Below, piece by piece: positions 54,152-63,687 of a stretch of DNA of 64,000 nt (positions are counted from its first letter, which is position 1; each line of letters begins with the position of its first letter). Source of the DNA: Caulobacter sp. FWC2 (lineage in GTDB: Bacteria; Pseudomonadota; Alphaproteobacteria; Caulobacterales; Caulobacteraceae); NCBI RefSeq assembly GCF_002742625.1, contig NZ_PEBF01000001.1:2170001-2234000 (forward strand), read 5' to 3'. The notes beneath the pieces are model-generated. The model did no database searches. It was not told where the DNA came from and saw nothing but the letters and a program-made list of their open reading frames with translations. Position numbers and translations under genes: made by a program.

Positions 54152-55597
54152 ATGACCTTTTCCGCCCACTTCACGCTCGTCCTGCCTGAGATCGTCCTCG
54201 CGATCGCGGCGCTGGTTCTGCTGGTCGCCGGCGCCTTCCGGGGCAAGGTCGGGGCCATCTTCACCCTGGCCGCCGTCGCCGCGTTGGTCGCGGCCGCCGC
54301 CACGGCGGTGCTGGGTCCGCACGGCCGCGCCTTCGGCGGCGTCTACGTCGCCGACGCCGCGGCAACCTACGCCAAGGTGGCCATCTACCTTTCCAGCGCC
54401 ATCGCCGTGGTGCTGGGCGACCGCTGGTTGGCCCAGCGCGGCGACCAGAAGTTCGAATACGCCGTCCTGGTGATCCTGGCCGCCCTCGGCATGGGCGTCA
54501 CCGCCTCGGCTGGCGACCTGATCAGCCTCTATGTCGGCGTCGAGCTGCAGTCGCTGGCCCTGTACGTGCTGGCCGCCATGCGGCGCGACGACGCCAAGTC
54601 GTCGGAAGCGGGCCTGAAGTACTTCGTGCTGGGCGCGCTGTCGTCGGGCCTGCTGCTGTACGGCGCCTCGCTGATCTACGGCTTCACCGGCTCGACCCAC
54701 TTCAGCCAGATCGCTCTGGCCGCCGCCCACGGCGGCGCGCACGGCACGGGCCTGCTGTTCGGCCTGGTGTTCCTGATCTGCGGCCTGGCGTTCAAGGTTT
54801 CGGCCGCGCCGTTCCACATGTGGACCCCGGACGTTTACGAAGGCGCCCCGACACCGGTCGTCGGCTTCTTCGCTGCAGCGCCGAAGCTGGCCGCCATGAT
54901 GATGTTCGCTCGCGTCCTGGGCGACGCCTTCCCGGCCGCCGGCGACCAGTGGCGCCAGATCCTGGTGATCGCGGCCCTGCTGTCGATCTTCGTCGGCGCC
55001 TTCGCGGGCCTGGCCCAGACCAACCTCAAGCGCCTGTGGGCCTATTCCTCGATCGCCAATGTCGGCTACGCCCTGCTGGGCGTCGCGGCAGGCGGCGAGG
55101 TGGGCCTGCATGCAATGCTGGTCTTCATGGTCCTCTACATGGTCGACGTCACCGGCTTCTTCGCCTGCCTGCAGGCGCTGAACCGCGACGGCAAGCCGAT
55201 GGAGACGATCGAGGACATGGCCGGGCTGATCAAGGAACGCCCGGGCGTCGCCCTGGCCATGACGGCGTTCTCGTTGTCGGCCCTGGGCCTGCCGCCGTTC
55301 TCGGGTTTCTGGTCGAAGTACTATGTGTTCAAAGCCGCCCTGGGCGCGGGCGACGTGGTCCTGCAATGGGCCGCCGTCCTGGGTCTGGTCGGTTCGGTCG
55401 TCGCGGCGTTCTATTACCTGCGCCTGATCAAATCGATGTGGTTCGACGCGCCGGCCGGCTCGGTCGACGCGCCGTCGCCTTCGGCTCAAGCCGTCGGCAT
55501 CGCAGCCGCGTTCTTCTCGTTCCCGATCGTGCTCGTGGCCCTGGTCTGGCTGGATCCTGCCGCCAAGGCTGCCGCGGCCGCCTTTGGTCACGCGTGA
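54152..55597 (+). CDS. nuoN: NADH-quinone oxidoreductase subunit N
   Basis: The 481-aa antiporter-like subunit has YVGVELQSLALYVLAAMRRDDAKSSEAGLKYFVLGALSSG, FKVSAAPFHMWTPDVYEGAPTPVVGFFAAAPK and TNLKRLWAYSSIANVGYAL-type motifs. It is the last complex I gene; the biotin ligase gene begins at or just before its stop. Confidence 0.95.
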   Translation: MTFSAHFTLVLPEIVLAIAALVLLVAGAFRGKVGAIFTLAAVAALVAAAATAVLGPHGRAFGGVYVADAAATYAKVAIYLSSAIAVVLGDRWLAQRGDQKFEYAVLVILAALGMGVTASAGDLISLYVGVELQSLALYVLAAMRRDDAKSSEAGLKYFVLGALSSGLLLYGASLIYGFTGSTHFSQIALAAAHGGAHGTGLLFGLVFLICGLAFKVSAAPFHMWTPDVYEGAPTPVVGFFAAAPKLAAMMMFARVLGDAFPAAGDQWRQILVIAALLSIFVGAFAGLAQTNLKRLWAYSSIANVGYALLGVAAGGEVGLHAMLVFMVLYMVDVTGFFACLQALNRDGKPMETIEDMAGLIKERPGVALAMTAFSLSALGLPPFSGFWSKYYVFKAALGAGDVVLQWAAVLGLVGSVVAAFYYLRLIKSMWFDAPAGSVDAPSPSAQAVGIAAAFFSFPIVLVALVWLDPAAKAAAAAFGHA

Positions 55598-55598
55598 C

Positions 55599-56354
55599 GT
55601 GGCGGGCGTTTCGCCCGTCGTCGTCCCACCCATCGTCGTTCTCGACGAGATCGACTCCACCAACGCCGAAGCCCGTCGCCGGGCCGAGGCGGGCGAGGCC
55701 GGTCCCGTATGGCTGGTCGGCCTGCGCCAGACCGCTGGCCGCGGCCGCCGCGGTCGGGCCTGGGAGACAGGCGAGGGCAACCTCGCCGCCACCCTGCTTC
55801 TGCGGACCGACAGGCCGCCGGCCGAGGCCGCTCAGGTCTCGTTCGTGGCCGCCCTGGCCGTGGCGGACATGCTGAGCCAGTACGTGCCAGCTTCGCTGGT
55901 CAGCCTGAAATGGCCCAACGACCCGCTGCTGGGCGGGGTGAAGGTCAGCGGCATCCTGATCGAGTCCGGCGCCTCGCCCTTGGGCGGCCTGTGGCTGGCC
56001 GTCGGCGTGGGGGTCAACCTCGTCCGCAAGCCGATCGACAGCGAGCGTCCCGCGACCTCGATCGCCACCCATCGCGAAATTCCGCCGCCGAGCGCGCTCG
56101 AGGCCGCCCATGCCCTGGCCGAGGCTTTCGAGCGCTGGTCGCGGGTCTGGACCTCGTTGGGCTTTCCCGCCATCGCCGACGCCTGGACGGCCCGCGCCCA
56201 TGGCCTGGGTGAGCCCTGTGTCGCGCGCCTGGGGACCGAGACGGTCGAAGGCATCGCCGAGGGGCTGGACGGCGACGGGGCTCTGCGGCTTCGTCTGGAC
56301 GACGGCCGGGTCCGCAGGATCACGGCCGGCGATGTATTCTTCGGAGGCGCGTGA
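55599..56354 (+). CDS. birA: Biotin--[acetyl-CoA-carboxylase] ligase, monofunctional
   Basis: The 251-aa enzyme attaches biotin to carboxyl carrier proteins. Motifs are [13 protein letters not shown], the biotinyl-AMP loop [34 protein letters not shown], and a C-terminal SH3-like domain. The N-terminal DNA-binding domain of repressor-type BirA is absent. GTG 55599 is used; TTG 55584, overlapping nuoN by 14 bp, is an alternative. Its stop shares a base with coaX (TGATG). Confidence 0.92.
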   Translation: MAGVSPVVVPPIVVLDEIDSTNAEARRRAEAGEAGPVWLVGLRQTAGRGRRGRAWETGEGNLAATLLLRTDRPPAEAAQVSFVAALAVADMLSQYVPASLVSLKWPNDPLLGGVKVSGILIESGASPLGGLWLAVGVGVNLVRKPIDSERPATSIATHREIPPPSALEAAHALAEAFERWSRVWTSLGFPAIADAWTARAHGLGEPCVARLGTETVEGIAEGLDGDGALRLRLDDGRVRRITAGDVFFGGA

Positions 56355-57136
56355 TGCTTCTCGCCATTGAACAGGGCAACACCAACACCATGTTCGCCAT
56401 TCACGATGGCCAGTCGTGGTTGGCTCAATGGCGCTCGGCCACCGAGAGCACCCGCACGGCCGACGAATACGTGGTCTGGCTCTCGCAACTCCTGTCGATG
56501 CAGGGCATCGGTTTCCGGGCCATCGACGCGGTGATCATCTCCAGCGTCGTGCCGCAGTCGATCTTCAACCTGCGCAACCTTTCCCGACGCTATCTCAATG
56601 TCGAGCCGCTGGTCATCGGCGAGAACGCCAGGCTGGGCATCGATGTCCGCATCGAGAAGCCGTCCGAGGCGGGCGCCGACCGTCTGGTCAACGCCATCGG
56701 CGCGGCCATGGTTTATTCGGGCCCGCTGATCGTCATCGACAGCGGCACGGCCACGACCTTCGATATCGTGGCGGCCGACGGCGCGTTCGAAGGCGGGATC
56801 ATCTCGCCGGGCATCAATCTGTCCATGCAGGCCCTGCACGAGGCGGCGGCCAAACTGCCACGGATCGCGATCCAGCGGCCGGCCGGTAACAGGATCGTGG
56901 GCACCGATACGGTGTCGGCCATGCAATCGGGCGTCTTCTGGGGGTATATCTCTCTAATCGAAGGTCTCGTCTCGCGCATCAAGGCTGAGCGCGGCGAGCC
57001 CATGACCGTTATCGCCACCGGCGGCGTCGCCTCGTTGTTCGAGGGCGCCACCGACAGCATCGACCACTTCGACTCCGACCTGACGATACGGGGTCTTCTC
57101 GAAATCTATCGTCGAAACACCATTTCCGAGACCTGA
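56354..57136 (+). CDS. coaX: Type III pantothenate kinase
   Basis: The 260-aa ASKHA-fold kinase makes phosphopantothenate, the first step of CoA synthesis. The N-terminal motif [15 protein letters not shown], the [11 protein letters not shown] segment and [14 protein letters not shown] are characteristic of CoaX; note Glu-Gln-Gly-Asn in place of the usual Asp-x-Gly-Asn. Coupled to birA upstream and to rnj downstream (both TGATG). Confidence 0.93.
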   Translation: MLLAIEQGNTNTMFAIHDGQSWLAQWRSATESTRTADEYVVWLSQLLSMQGIGFRAIDAVIISSVVPQSIFNLRNLSRRYLNVEPLVIGENARLGIDVRIEKPSEAGADRLVNAIGAAMVYSGPLIVIDSGTATTFDIVAADGAFEGGIISPGINLSMQALHEAAAKLPRIAIQRPAGNRIVGTDTVSAMQSGVFWGYISLIEGLVSRIKAERGEPMTVIATGGVASLFEGATDSIDHFDSDLTIRGLLEIYRRNTISET

Positions 57137-58815
57137 TGAAAAAATCCAAGAGCGACGAGCTCGTCTTCCTGCCGCTGGGCGGGTCGAACGAGATCGGCAT
57201 GAATTTCAACCTGTACGGCTTCGGGCCGGCGCACGATCGCAAGTGGATCGTCGTCGACCTGGGCGTGACCTTCGGCGACCAGACGACGCCCGGCGTCGAG
57301 ATCATCCTGCCGGATCCGTCCTATATCGAGCCCTACGCCAAGGACATTATCGGCATCGTCCTGACCCACGCCCACGAAGACCACCTGGGTGCGGTGCACT
57401 GGCTGTGGCCGCGCCTGAAGGCTCCGGTCTACGCCACGCCGTTCACGGCCTTCCTGCTGCGTGAAAAGCTGCGGGACGCGGGCATACTGGACGACGTGCC
57501 GATCACCGAGGTGCCGTTGGGCGGCAAGTTCTCGCTCGGCCCGTTCGACCTGGAGATGATCACCCTGACGCACTCGATCCCCGAGCCCAACGGCTTGGCG
57601 ATCAAGACGCCGCTGGGCACGATCCTGCACACCGGCGACTGGAAGATTGATCCCGAGCCGCAGCTTGGCGCGCCGACCGATGACGCCGCCCTACGCCGCC
57701 TGGGCGACGAGGGCGTGCTGGCCATGGTCTGCGACAGCACCAACGTCTTCGTCGAAGGCGAGGCGGGTTCGGAAGCGGGCGTCAGGGTGGCGCTGGGCAA
57801 TCTGATCAAGAGCCTGTCCGGCAAGATCGCCGTGGCCTGCTTTGCGTCGAACGTGGCGCGCATGGACACCGTGATCCGCACCGCCCAGGCCTGTGGCCGC
57901 AAGGTCAGCCTGGCCGGCCGTTCGATGCACCGCATGGCCGCCGCCGCCCGCTCGGTGGGTCTGCTGCAGGGCCTCGAGCCCTTCATCAACGACGACCAGG
58001 CCAAGCACCTGCCCGAGAATGAGGTCCTGTTCCTCTGCACCGGCAGCCAGGGCGAGGCCCGCGCGGCGCTGTCGCGCATCGCCGACGGCAGCCATCCGCA
58101 TGTGAAGCTGGGGCAGGGCGACCACGTGATCTTCTCGTCGCGGGTCATCCCGGGCAACGAGATCCCGATCCGCAACCTGCAGAACAAGCTGGCCGACCGT
58201 GGCGTGCGTCTGCACACCGAGCGCGACACGCCCGGCATCCACGTCTCGGGTCACCCGTGCCGTGAAGAGCTGCGCCAGATGTATGCGTGGGTGCGTCCCA
58301 CGATCGCCGTGCCGACCCATGGCGAGCGCCGTCACCTGATCGAGCACGCCGCTTTCGCCAAGGACCTGCAGGTTCCGCACGCCATCTCACCGCGCAACGG
58401 CGACATGGTGCGCCTGGCGCCAGGGCATCCGGAGATCATCGACGAGGTGCCGGCCGGGCGCCTGTATGTCGACGGCGGCGTGGTCACGCCCGAGAACGGC
58501 GAGGCCCTGCGCGAGCGCCGTCACGCGGCGTTCAACGGCATGCTGGTGGTGTCGATCGTCTTGGACGGTCGCAACAAGATCGTCTCGGGCCCGCAGGTTC
58601 GCGGCATCGGCCTGGCTGGCGACGAAGAGTACTCGCTGGACGACGCGCTCGACGATCTCGCCGAGGAAGCCGAGACCGCCTACAAGAAGCTGGGTGGCGA
58701 CACCCGCGAGCAGGACGAGGCGATCGAGAGCGCCATCTCCCGCGCCGTGAAGAAGGCCGCGTTCCGCATCTGGGAACGCAAGCCGGTCGTGGAAACCACG
58801 GTTCTGCGCCTGTGA
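57136..58815 (+). CDS. rnj: Ribonuclease J
   Basis: The 559-aa metallo-beta-lactamase/beta-CASP RNase has 5'-exo- and endonuclease activity and helps mature rRNA and mRNA in alphaproteobacteria. Zinc motifs: LTHAHEDHLGAV, a downstream THSIPE, ILHTGDWKID and the beta-CASP box with GHPCREELRQMYAWVRP and PTHGERRHL. ATG overlaps the coaX stop; its own stop overlaps the next GTG. Its place in a metabolic operon is conserved in Caulobacter relatives as far as I know. Confidence 0.94.
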   Translation: MKKSKSDELVFLPLGGSNEIGMNFNLYGFGPAHDRKWIVVDLGVTFGDQTTPGVEIILPDPSYIEPYAKDIIGIVLTHAHEDHLGAVHWLWPRLKAPVYATPFTAFLLREKLRDAGILDDVPITEVPLGGKFSLGPFDLEMITLTHSIPEPNGLAIKTPLGTILHTGDWKIDPEPQLGAPTDDAALRRLGDEGVLAMVCDSTNVFVEGEAGSEAGVRVALGNLIKSLSGKIAVACFASNVARMDTVIRTAQACGRKVSLAGRSMHRMAAAARSVGLLQGLEPFINDDQAKHLPENEVLFLCTGSQGEARAALSRIADGSHPHVKLGQGDHVIFSSRVIPGNEIPIRNLQNKLADRGVRLHTERDTPGIHVSGHPCREELRQMYAWVRPTIAVPTHGERRHLIEHAAFAKDLQVPHAISPRNGDMVRLAPGHPEIIDEVPAGRLYVDGGVVTPENGEALRERRHAAFNGMLVVSIVLDGRNKIVSGPQVRGIGLAGDEEYSLDDALDDLAEEAETAYKKLGGDTREQDEAIESAISRAVKKAAFRIWERKPVVETTVLRL

Positions 58816-60056
58816 TCTTCCGCCGTAGCCGTTCCGCCGAACCCCAGACGCCGGCCTCGCCGACCTCGGGCGCCGGCGAAAACGGCTACGCGGTCCAGAT
58901 CGTCCGCCACCTCTATCAGGACCTGCTCAAGCGCGAGCCGGATCACGATGCCCTGGCCGCCTGCGTGGCCTGGATGGGGCGTGGCGCGACGATCGACGAC
59001 ATCAAGACCGAGATCATCGGTTCGCCTGAATATCGTGAGCGTGTCTCCGGGCATCCGATCGCCAAGTTTCCGGCCATCTACCGTCCGGAGCGGATCTCGT
59101 ACTTCACGCATCGGGGCCGCTTCCGTCCGCTGGCGATCAGCATCGAGACGGTCAATATCTGCAACAACGACTGCGTGATCTGCCCGTACTCGATCCAGAC
59201 CCGCAAGAAGCAGGGCATGGACATGGCGGTGTTCGCCAAGGTCGTGGCGGACTACGCGGCCCTGGGCGGCGGCTCGGTCACCCTGACGCCAATGGTCGGC
59301 GAGGTGCTGCTGGACAAGCAGCTTCTGGAGCGCCTGAAGCTGCTGCGCGCGACGCCGGCGATCTCTCGCGTCTCGGCGATCACCAACGCCACCATGGCCT
59401 ATCTCTATACGGACGAAGAGCTGGCGGAACTGGCCAGCTATTTCGACCGCATCACGGTGTCGGTCTACGGCCTGGACGCCGAAGAATTCGCGCTGATGAC
59501 GCGCAAGGACCAGTACGACCAGTTCATGGATTCGCTGGGCCGGCTGATCCGCATCTTCGGCGTCGCCAAGGTCGGGCTGGGCGCGCGGCACCTGCGCGCA
59601 CGCACTGTCGACGAGATCGACGCATGGCTGGCGGACGTGGCTCAACGCGCCGGCGTCGCGCCAAGCCTGTTGTCGCTGCCCGGCACCAGGACCTACGCCA
59701 ACTGGACGGTGTTCGACACGTCCAAGCCGTTGCCGCTGGACGCCGAGTGGATGCCGCCACAGCGCAACACCGAGCAGTGCGCATTGCCGCTGGTCAGCCT
59801 GCAGGTGCTCTCGAGTGGCCAGGTATCGTTCTGCGGCTGCGCCGATTTCGACGGCAAAACGGCCTTGATGCTGGGCGACATCCGCGACGCCAGCCTGGCG
59901 GAGCTCCTCGGCTCCGAGCGTGTGAACGCGCTTTGGGACTGGCAGGGCTGCGGCGTGCCCGAGCCTTGCAAGGGCTGCAGCTTCTACATGCCGATCAGCA
60001 AGCTGAACGATCTGCACTCGGCTTTCAGCAATCCGATTGGTACGTTCGGCGGCTAG
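58812..60056 (+). CDS. DUF4214-like / radical SAM / SPASM fusion protein, unknown substrate
   Basis: The 414-aa protein begins with GTG overlapping the RNase J stop (GTGA). Residues about 28-76 (QIVRHLYQDLLKREPDHDAL ... EIIGSPEYRER) resemble the DUF4214 repeat found in secreted or cell-surface proteins. The radical SAM core starts with ICNNDCVICPY, so Cys117, Cys121 and Cys124 form the CxxxCxxC cluster. The C-terminal part has a SPASM-like Cys array (TEQCALPL, FCGCADFDG, WQGCGVPEPCKGCSFYM) for auxiliary clusters. Such enzymes modify peptides, sugars or cyclitols. No precursor peptide or transporter is adjacent, so the substrate is unknown. Confidence 0.85.
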   Translation: MIFRRSRSAEPQTPASPTSGAGENGYAVQIVRHLYQDLLKREPDHDALAACVAWMGRGATIDDIKTEIIGSPEYRERVSGHPIAKFPAIYRPERISYFTHRGRFRPLAISIETVNICNNDCVICPYSIQTRKKQGMDMAVFAKVVADYAALGGGSVTLTPMVGEVLLDKQLLERLKLLRATPAISRVSAITNATMAYLYTDEELAELASYFDRITVSVYGLDAEEFALMTRKDQYDQFMDSLGRLIRIFGVAKVGLGARHLRARTVDEIDAWLADVAQRAGVAPSLLSLPGTRTYANWTVFDTSKPLPLDAEWMPPQRNTEQCALPLVSLQVLSSGQVSFCGCADFDGKTALMLGDIRDASLAELLGSERVNALWDWQGCGVPEPCKGCSFYMPISKLNDLHSAFSNPIGTFGG

Positions 60057-60067
60057 GGAGAAAGACC

Positions 60068-60484
60068 ATGATCGGCAAGCTGAACCACGTCGGCGTCGCG
60101 ACGCCCTCGATCGACGACTCGGTGAAGATGTACCGCGACCTCTTGGGCGCGACCTCGGTGACCGAGAAGTGGGCGATGCCGGAGCAGGGGGTGTGGGTCT
60201 GTTTCGTCAACCTGCCCAACAGCCAGATCGAGCTGATCGAGCCCTATGGCGAAAGCTCGCCGATCCACGGCTTCCTGGCCAAGAACCCCAAAGGGGGGCA
60301 GCACCACATTTGCTTCGAGGTCGAGAACATCTACGAAGCGCGTGACGATCTGGTGGCCAAGGGCGCGACCGTGCTGGGCGAGCCCCGCATCGGCGCCCAC
60401 GGCACGATGATCATCTTCGTCCACCCCAAGGACATGGGCGGCCTGCTGGTCGAGCTCATGGAAACTCCCAAGGATGCTCACTGA
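60068..60484 (+). CDS. mce: Methylmalonyl-CoA epimerase
   Basis: The 138-aa vicinal-oxygen-chelate protein converts (S)- to (R)-methylmalonyl-CoA in propionate metabolism. It shows LNHVGVATPSIDDSVKMYRD with the first metal His, QHHICFEVENI with the second and LLVELME with the Glu ligand. ATG 60068 is preceded by AGGGAGAAAG. Its stop shares a base with the next ATG (TGATG). Confidence 0.92.
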   Translation: MIGKLNHVGVATPSIDDSVKMYRDLLGATSVTEKWAMPEQGVWVCFVNLPNSQIELIEPYGESSPIHGFLAKNPKGGQHHICFEVENIYEARDDLVAKGATVLGEPRIGAHGTMIIFVHPKDMGGLLVELMETPKDAH

Positions 60485-60750
60485 TGAGCCCGATCACCTG
60501 GTTCGCGATCTACCTGACCATCTGGTGGACGGTGCTGTTCGCCGTCCTTCCACTCGGCTCGCGCAGCTACCACGAGGCCGGCATCAAGACGCCGGGCGGG
60601 GGCGACCCGGGCGCGCCGATCAACCCGAACCTGAAGCGCAAGTTCATCACCACGACCTGGGTCTCGGCCGTTGTCTTCGTGCTGTTCTTCCTGATCGTGC
60701 ACTTCAACCTGGTCACGCTGCCCGACCTGCCTCACTGGGGTAACGCCTAG
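60484..60750 (+). CDS. DUF1467 family small membrane protein
   Basis: The 88-aa protein has two hydrophobic segments (about residues 4-22 and 60-78) with a loop RSYHEAGIKTPGGGDPGAPINPNLKRKF between. This loop is the signature of DUF1467, a family that commonly sits between mce and proS in alphaproteobacteria. Function unknown. It is the last gene of the array. Confidence 0.85.
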   Translation: MSPITWFAIYLTIWWTVLFAVLPLGSRSYHEAGIKTPGGGDPGAPINPNLKRKFITTTWVSAVVFVLFFLIVHFNLVTLPDLPHWGNA

Positions 60751-60764
60751 GCGGACGAGCGAAT

Positions 60765-60947
60765 GCACAAGCCTTGGGCGCGAGGTGAGCAATCTGCCCT
60801 CGAACGCCCAAGCCTTGGGCGAACGGTCTCATTGTGAGCGCTTCCCTCGCATGGTCGTGCCCCAACAGATGTTCGGTTGGTAAGGTCACTTCATGAGATC
60901 GGCCTTGCCGGTCTCGCTCTGTGGCGTCTTCCCCGACGATGACTTGA
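60765..60947 (+). other. Intergenic region with a hairpin, nuo-array 3' end
   Basis: CTTGGGCGCGAGG (60773-60785) pairs with CCTCGAACGCCCAAG (60798-60812), and the 12-mer AAGCCTTGGGCG occurs twice (60770 and 60811). No gene is supported. The region ends in a terminator, so it is either the 3' UTR of the array or a separate small RNA. Confidence 0.4.
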
Positions 60948-60986
60948 AAGGCCGCGCGGCGATCCGCGCGGCCTCTCTTTTATTCG
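60948..60986 (+). terminator. Rho-independent terminator before proS
   Basis: AAAGGCCGCGCGG-CGAT-CCGCGCGGCCT is followed by CTCTTTTATT; it lies about 200 nt after the DUF1467 stop and 93 bp before proS. Confidence 0.8.
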
Positions 60987-61078
60987 CCACCGGAGCCTTA
61001 CTTTAGCCTCGCGCGTTGCCAAGCTGTCGGACGAGAGGCTATCTCAGGCCTCCTTGAATTCCCGGAGTTTCCACGCGC

Positions 61079-62407
61079 ATGCGCATGTCGCGCTATTTCC
61101 TGCCGGTGCTGAAGGAAGCACCGTCCGACGCCCAGATCGTTTCGCATCAGCTGATGCTTCGCGCCGGCATGATCCGCCAGGAAGCGGCGGGCATCTATGC
61201 CTGGCTGCCACTGGGCTTCCGCGTGCTGAAGAAAATCGAGCAGATCGTCCGCGAGGAAATGGATCGCGCCGGCGCCATCGAGCTGCTGATGCCGACGCTT
61301 CAGCTGGCCGACCTGTGGCGCGAGTCCGGCCGCTACGACGCCTACGGTCCGGAGATGCTGCGCATCACCGACCGCCACGAACGCGAGCTGCTGTACGGGC
61401 CCACCAACGAGGAAATGATCACCGAGATCTTCCGCGGCTCGGTGCGCAGCTACCGCGACCTGCCCAAGAACCTCTACCACGTGCAGTGGAAGTTCCGCGA
61501 CGAGACCCGCCCGCGCTTCGGCGTGATGCGTGGCCGCGAGTTCCTGATGAAGGACGCCTACAGCTTCGACCTAGACGCCGAGGGCGCGCGCAAGGCCTAC
61601 AACCGCATGTTCGTGGCCTATCTTAACCTGTTCGAGCGCATGGGCCTGAAGGCCGTGCCGATGCGCGCCGACACCGGTCCGATCGGCGGCGACCTGAGCC
61701 ACGAGTTCATCGTCCTGGCCGAGACGGGCGAAAGCGCCGTCTTCTGCCACAAGGATCTGGTCGAGATGCCGGCCCCCGGTCCAGACGTCGACTGGTACGG
61801 CGACCTGCAGCCGCTGGTGAACGAGCGCACGGCGCTCTACGCCGCGACCGAGGAAATGCACGACGAAGCCGCCTTTGGCGCCCTGCCGGAAGGCGACCGC
61901 CTGTCGGCGCGGGGTATCGAGGTCGGCCATATCTTCTCGTTCGGCACGAAGTACTCCGAGCCGATGAAGGCCGTGGTCACGGGTCCCGACGGCAAGGACG
62001 TGCCGGTGCAGATGGGCAGCTATGGCGTCGGCGTCTCGCGCCTGCTGGGCGCGATCATCGAGGCCAGCCACGACGAGGCCGGCATTATCTGGCCGGAAAG
62101 CGTCGCGCCGTTCGACGTCGGCATCGTCAACATGCGCCAGGGCGACGCCGCCTGCGACGCGGCCTGCGAGACGGCCTATGCCGCGCTCAAGGCCGCCGGC
62201 AAGGACGTGCTGTACGACGACACCGACGCCCGCGGCGGCGCCAAGTTCGCCACCATGGACCTGATCGGCCTGCCCTGGCAGCTGGTCATCGGCCCCAAGG
62301 GCATCGCCGAGGGCGTGGTCGAGATCAAGAACCGCAAGACTGGTGAGCGCCACACCGCTTCGCTGGAATCGGTCCTCGACGGCCTGACCAAGAGCAAGAC
62401 CGCCTGA
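61079..62407 (+). CDS. proS: Prolyl-tRNA synthetase, short alphaproteobacterial type
   Basis: The 442-aa class II synthetase has motif 1 ([20 protein letters not shown]), motif 2 ([30 protein letters not shown]) and motif 3 ([15 protein letters not shown]), then the anticodon-binding domain. It lacks the INS editing domain that lengthens E. coli ProRS to about 570 residues; the short form is usual in alphaproteobacteria, where free-standing proteins edit Ala-tRNA(Pro). ATG at 61079; the nearby ATG at 61085 is an alternative. Coupled to the following gene (TGATG). Confidence 0.95.
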   Translation: MRMSRYFLPVLKEAPSDAQIVSHQLMLRAGMIRQEAAGIYAWLPLGFRVLKKIEQIVREEMDRAGAIELLMPTLQLADLWRESGRYDAYGPEMLRITDRHERELLYGPTNEEMITEIFRGSVRSYRDLPKNLYHVQWKFRDETRPRFGVMRGREFLMKDAYSFDLDAEGARKAYNRMFVAYLNLFERMGLKAVPMRADTGPIGGDLSHEFIVLAETGESAVFCHKDLVEMPAPGPDVDWYGDLQPLVNERTALYAATEEMHDEAAFGALPEGDRLSARGIEVGHIFSFGTKYSEPMKAVVTGPDGKDVPVQMGSYGVGVSRLLGAIIEASHDEAGIIWPESVAPFDVGIVNMRQGDAACDAACETAYAALKAAGKDVLYDDTDARGGAKFATMDLIGLPWQLVIGPKGIAEGVVEIKNRKTGERHTASLESVLDGLTKSKTA

Positions 62408-63687
62408 TGCCAGACGTCCGCGCCGCCGGTCCCTTCAGCCGCTGGGAGCGTTCCGTCGCTCGCCGGTATCTGTTCGCCAAGCGCAAGAACGGCGGCGTGG
62501 CGCTCATCGCGGTCATCTCGTTCAGCGCGGTGATGCTGGCGGTCTTCGCCCTCATCACCGTGATGAGCGTCATGAACGGCTTCCGGGCCGAGTTGCTGGG
62601 CCGGATCGTCGGCTTCAACGGCCACCTCTATGCCCAGTCGCCGCTCATAAACGGACCGGACCGGGACACTATCATTCGTCGCATCAAGGCCGCGCCGGGC
62701 GTGATCCAGGCCGCGCCGATGGTCGAGGCCCAGGCCATGGTCATCGGCCCGACCCAGGTGACCGGCGCCATTGTGCGCGGCGTGACGCCCGGCGATCTGC
62801 GGCACATGTCGCTGATCTCCAGCAACATCAAGAAGGGCTCGCTGCAGGGCTTCGGCCAGGGCGAGTACGGCGGCGACATCGTCCTGATCGGCGACCGCAT
62901 GGCCCAGACCCTGGGCGTGCAGCCGGGCGACCCGATCACCCTGATCTCGCCGACGGGACCGGCCACGGCGTTCGGGACCTCGACCCGCGAGAAGAACTAC
63001 ATCGTCGGCGGCCTGTTCAGCGTCGGCATGAGCCAGTTCGACGAGGCCTTCATCTATATGCCGCTGGAGCAGGCTCAGCTGTTCTTTGGTCGCGACACCT
63101 CGGTCGACTATGTCGAGATCAAGGTCGACGACCCGGACAAGGCCAAGGAATACAAGCACGACGTCGAGGTCGCCTCCGGCCCCGGCGCGCTTGTGACCGA
63201 CTGGCAGGACAAGAACCACAGCTACTTCACCGCGCTCCAGGTCGAGCGGAAGGTGATGCGGCTGATCCTGTTCTGCATCGTCGCGATCGCGACCCTGAAC
63301 ATCATCTCCAGCCTGGTCATGCTGGTGAAGAACAAGGGCAAGGACATCGCCATCCTGCGCACCATGGGCGCCAGCCAGGGCGCGGTGCTGCGCATCTTCG
63401 TTATGGCCGGCGCCTCTATCGGCGTGGCCGGCACCCTGTGCGGCCTAGCCCTGGGCGTAGTGTTCTGCGCCTACATCACCCCGATCCAGAACTTCGTGGA
63501 ATGGGTCAGCGGCACGGCCGTGTTCAGCGCCGACGTCTACATGCTCTCGCACATCCCGGCCAAGATCGACTGGACCGAGGTCGGCGGCATTGTCGCGCTG
63601 TCGGCCCTGATGAGCGTGCTGGCGACCCTGCCGCCCGCCATGCGCGCCTCGCGCCTCGATCCGGTGGAGGCGCTTCGCTATGAGTGA
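62407..63687 (+). CDS. lolC: Lipoprotein-releasing ABC transporter permease (LolC/LolE type)
   Basis: The 426-aa MacB/FtsX-type permease has one N-terminal helix (residues about 26-52), a large periplasmic domain and three C-terminal helices (about 280-303, 323-350, 375-408). The N-terminal FSRWERSVARRYLFAKRKNGGVALIAVIS segment and the C-terminal MRASRLDPVEALRYE are Lol permease signatures. With LolD it extracts lipoproteins from the inner membrane for transport to the outer membrane. Alphaproteobacteria usually have a single LolC/E-type permease forming homodimers; the symbol could equally be lolE or lolF. Confidence 0.9.
   Translation: MPDVRAAGPFSRWERSVARRYLFAKRKNGGVALIAVISFSAVMLAVFALITVMSVMNGFRAELLGRIVGFNGHLYAQSPLINGPDRDTIIRRIKAAPGVIQAAPMVEAQAMVIGPTQVTGAIVRGVTPGDLRHMSLISSNIKKGSLQGFGQGEYGGDIVLIGDRMAQTLGVQPGDPITLISPTGPATAFGTSTREKNYIVGGLFSVGMSQFDEAFIYMPLEQAQLFFGRDTSVDYVEIKVDDPDKAKEYKHDVEVASGPGALVTDWQDKNHSYFTALQVERKVMRLILFCIVAIATLNIISSLVMLVKNKGKDIAILRTMGASQGAVLRIFVMAGASIGVAGTLCGLALGVVFCAYITPIQNFVEWVSGTAVFSADVYMLSHIPAKIDWTEVGGIVALSALMSVLATLPPAMRASRLDPVEALRYE

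Noticed and set aside
58287..58811. N-terminal extension of the radical SAM frame into RNase J
   Set aside because: It lies inside the RNase J gene in another frame; the GTG at 58812 gives the coupled start and the domain start.
60893..61006. 37-codon frame MRSALPVSLCGVFPDDDLK... before proS
   Set aside because: It runs through the terminator hairpin, has no family character and no clear ribosome site.
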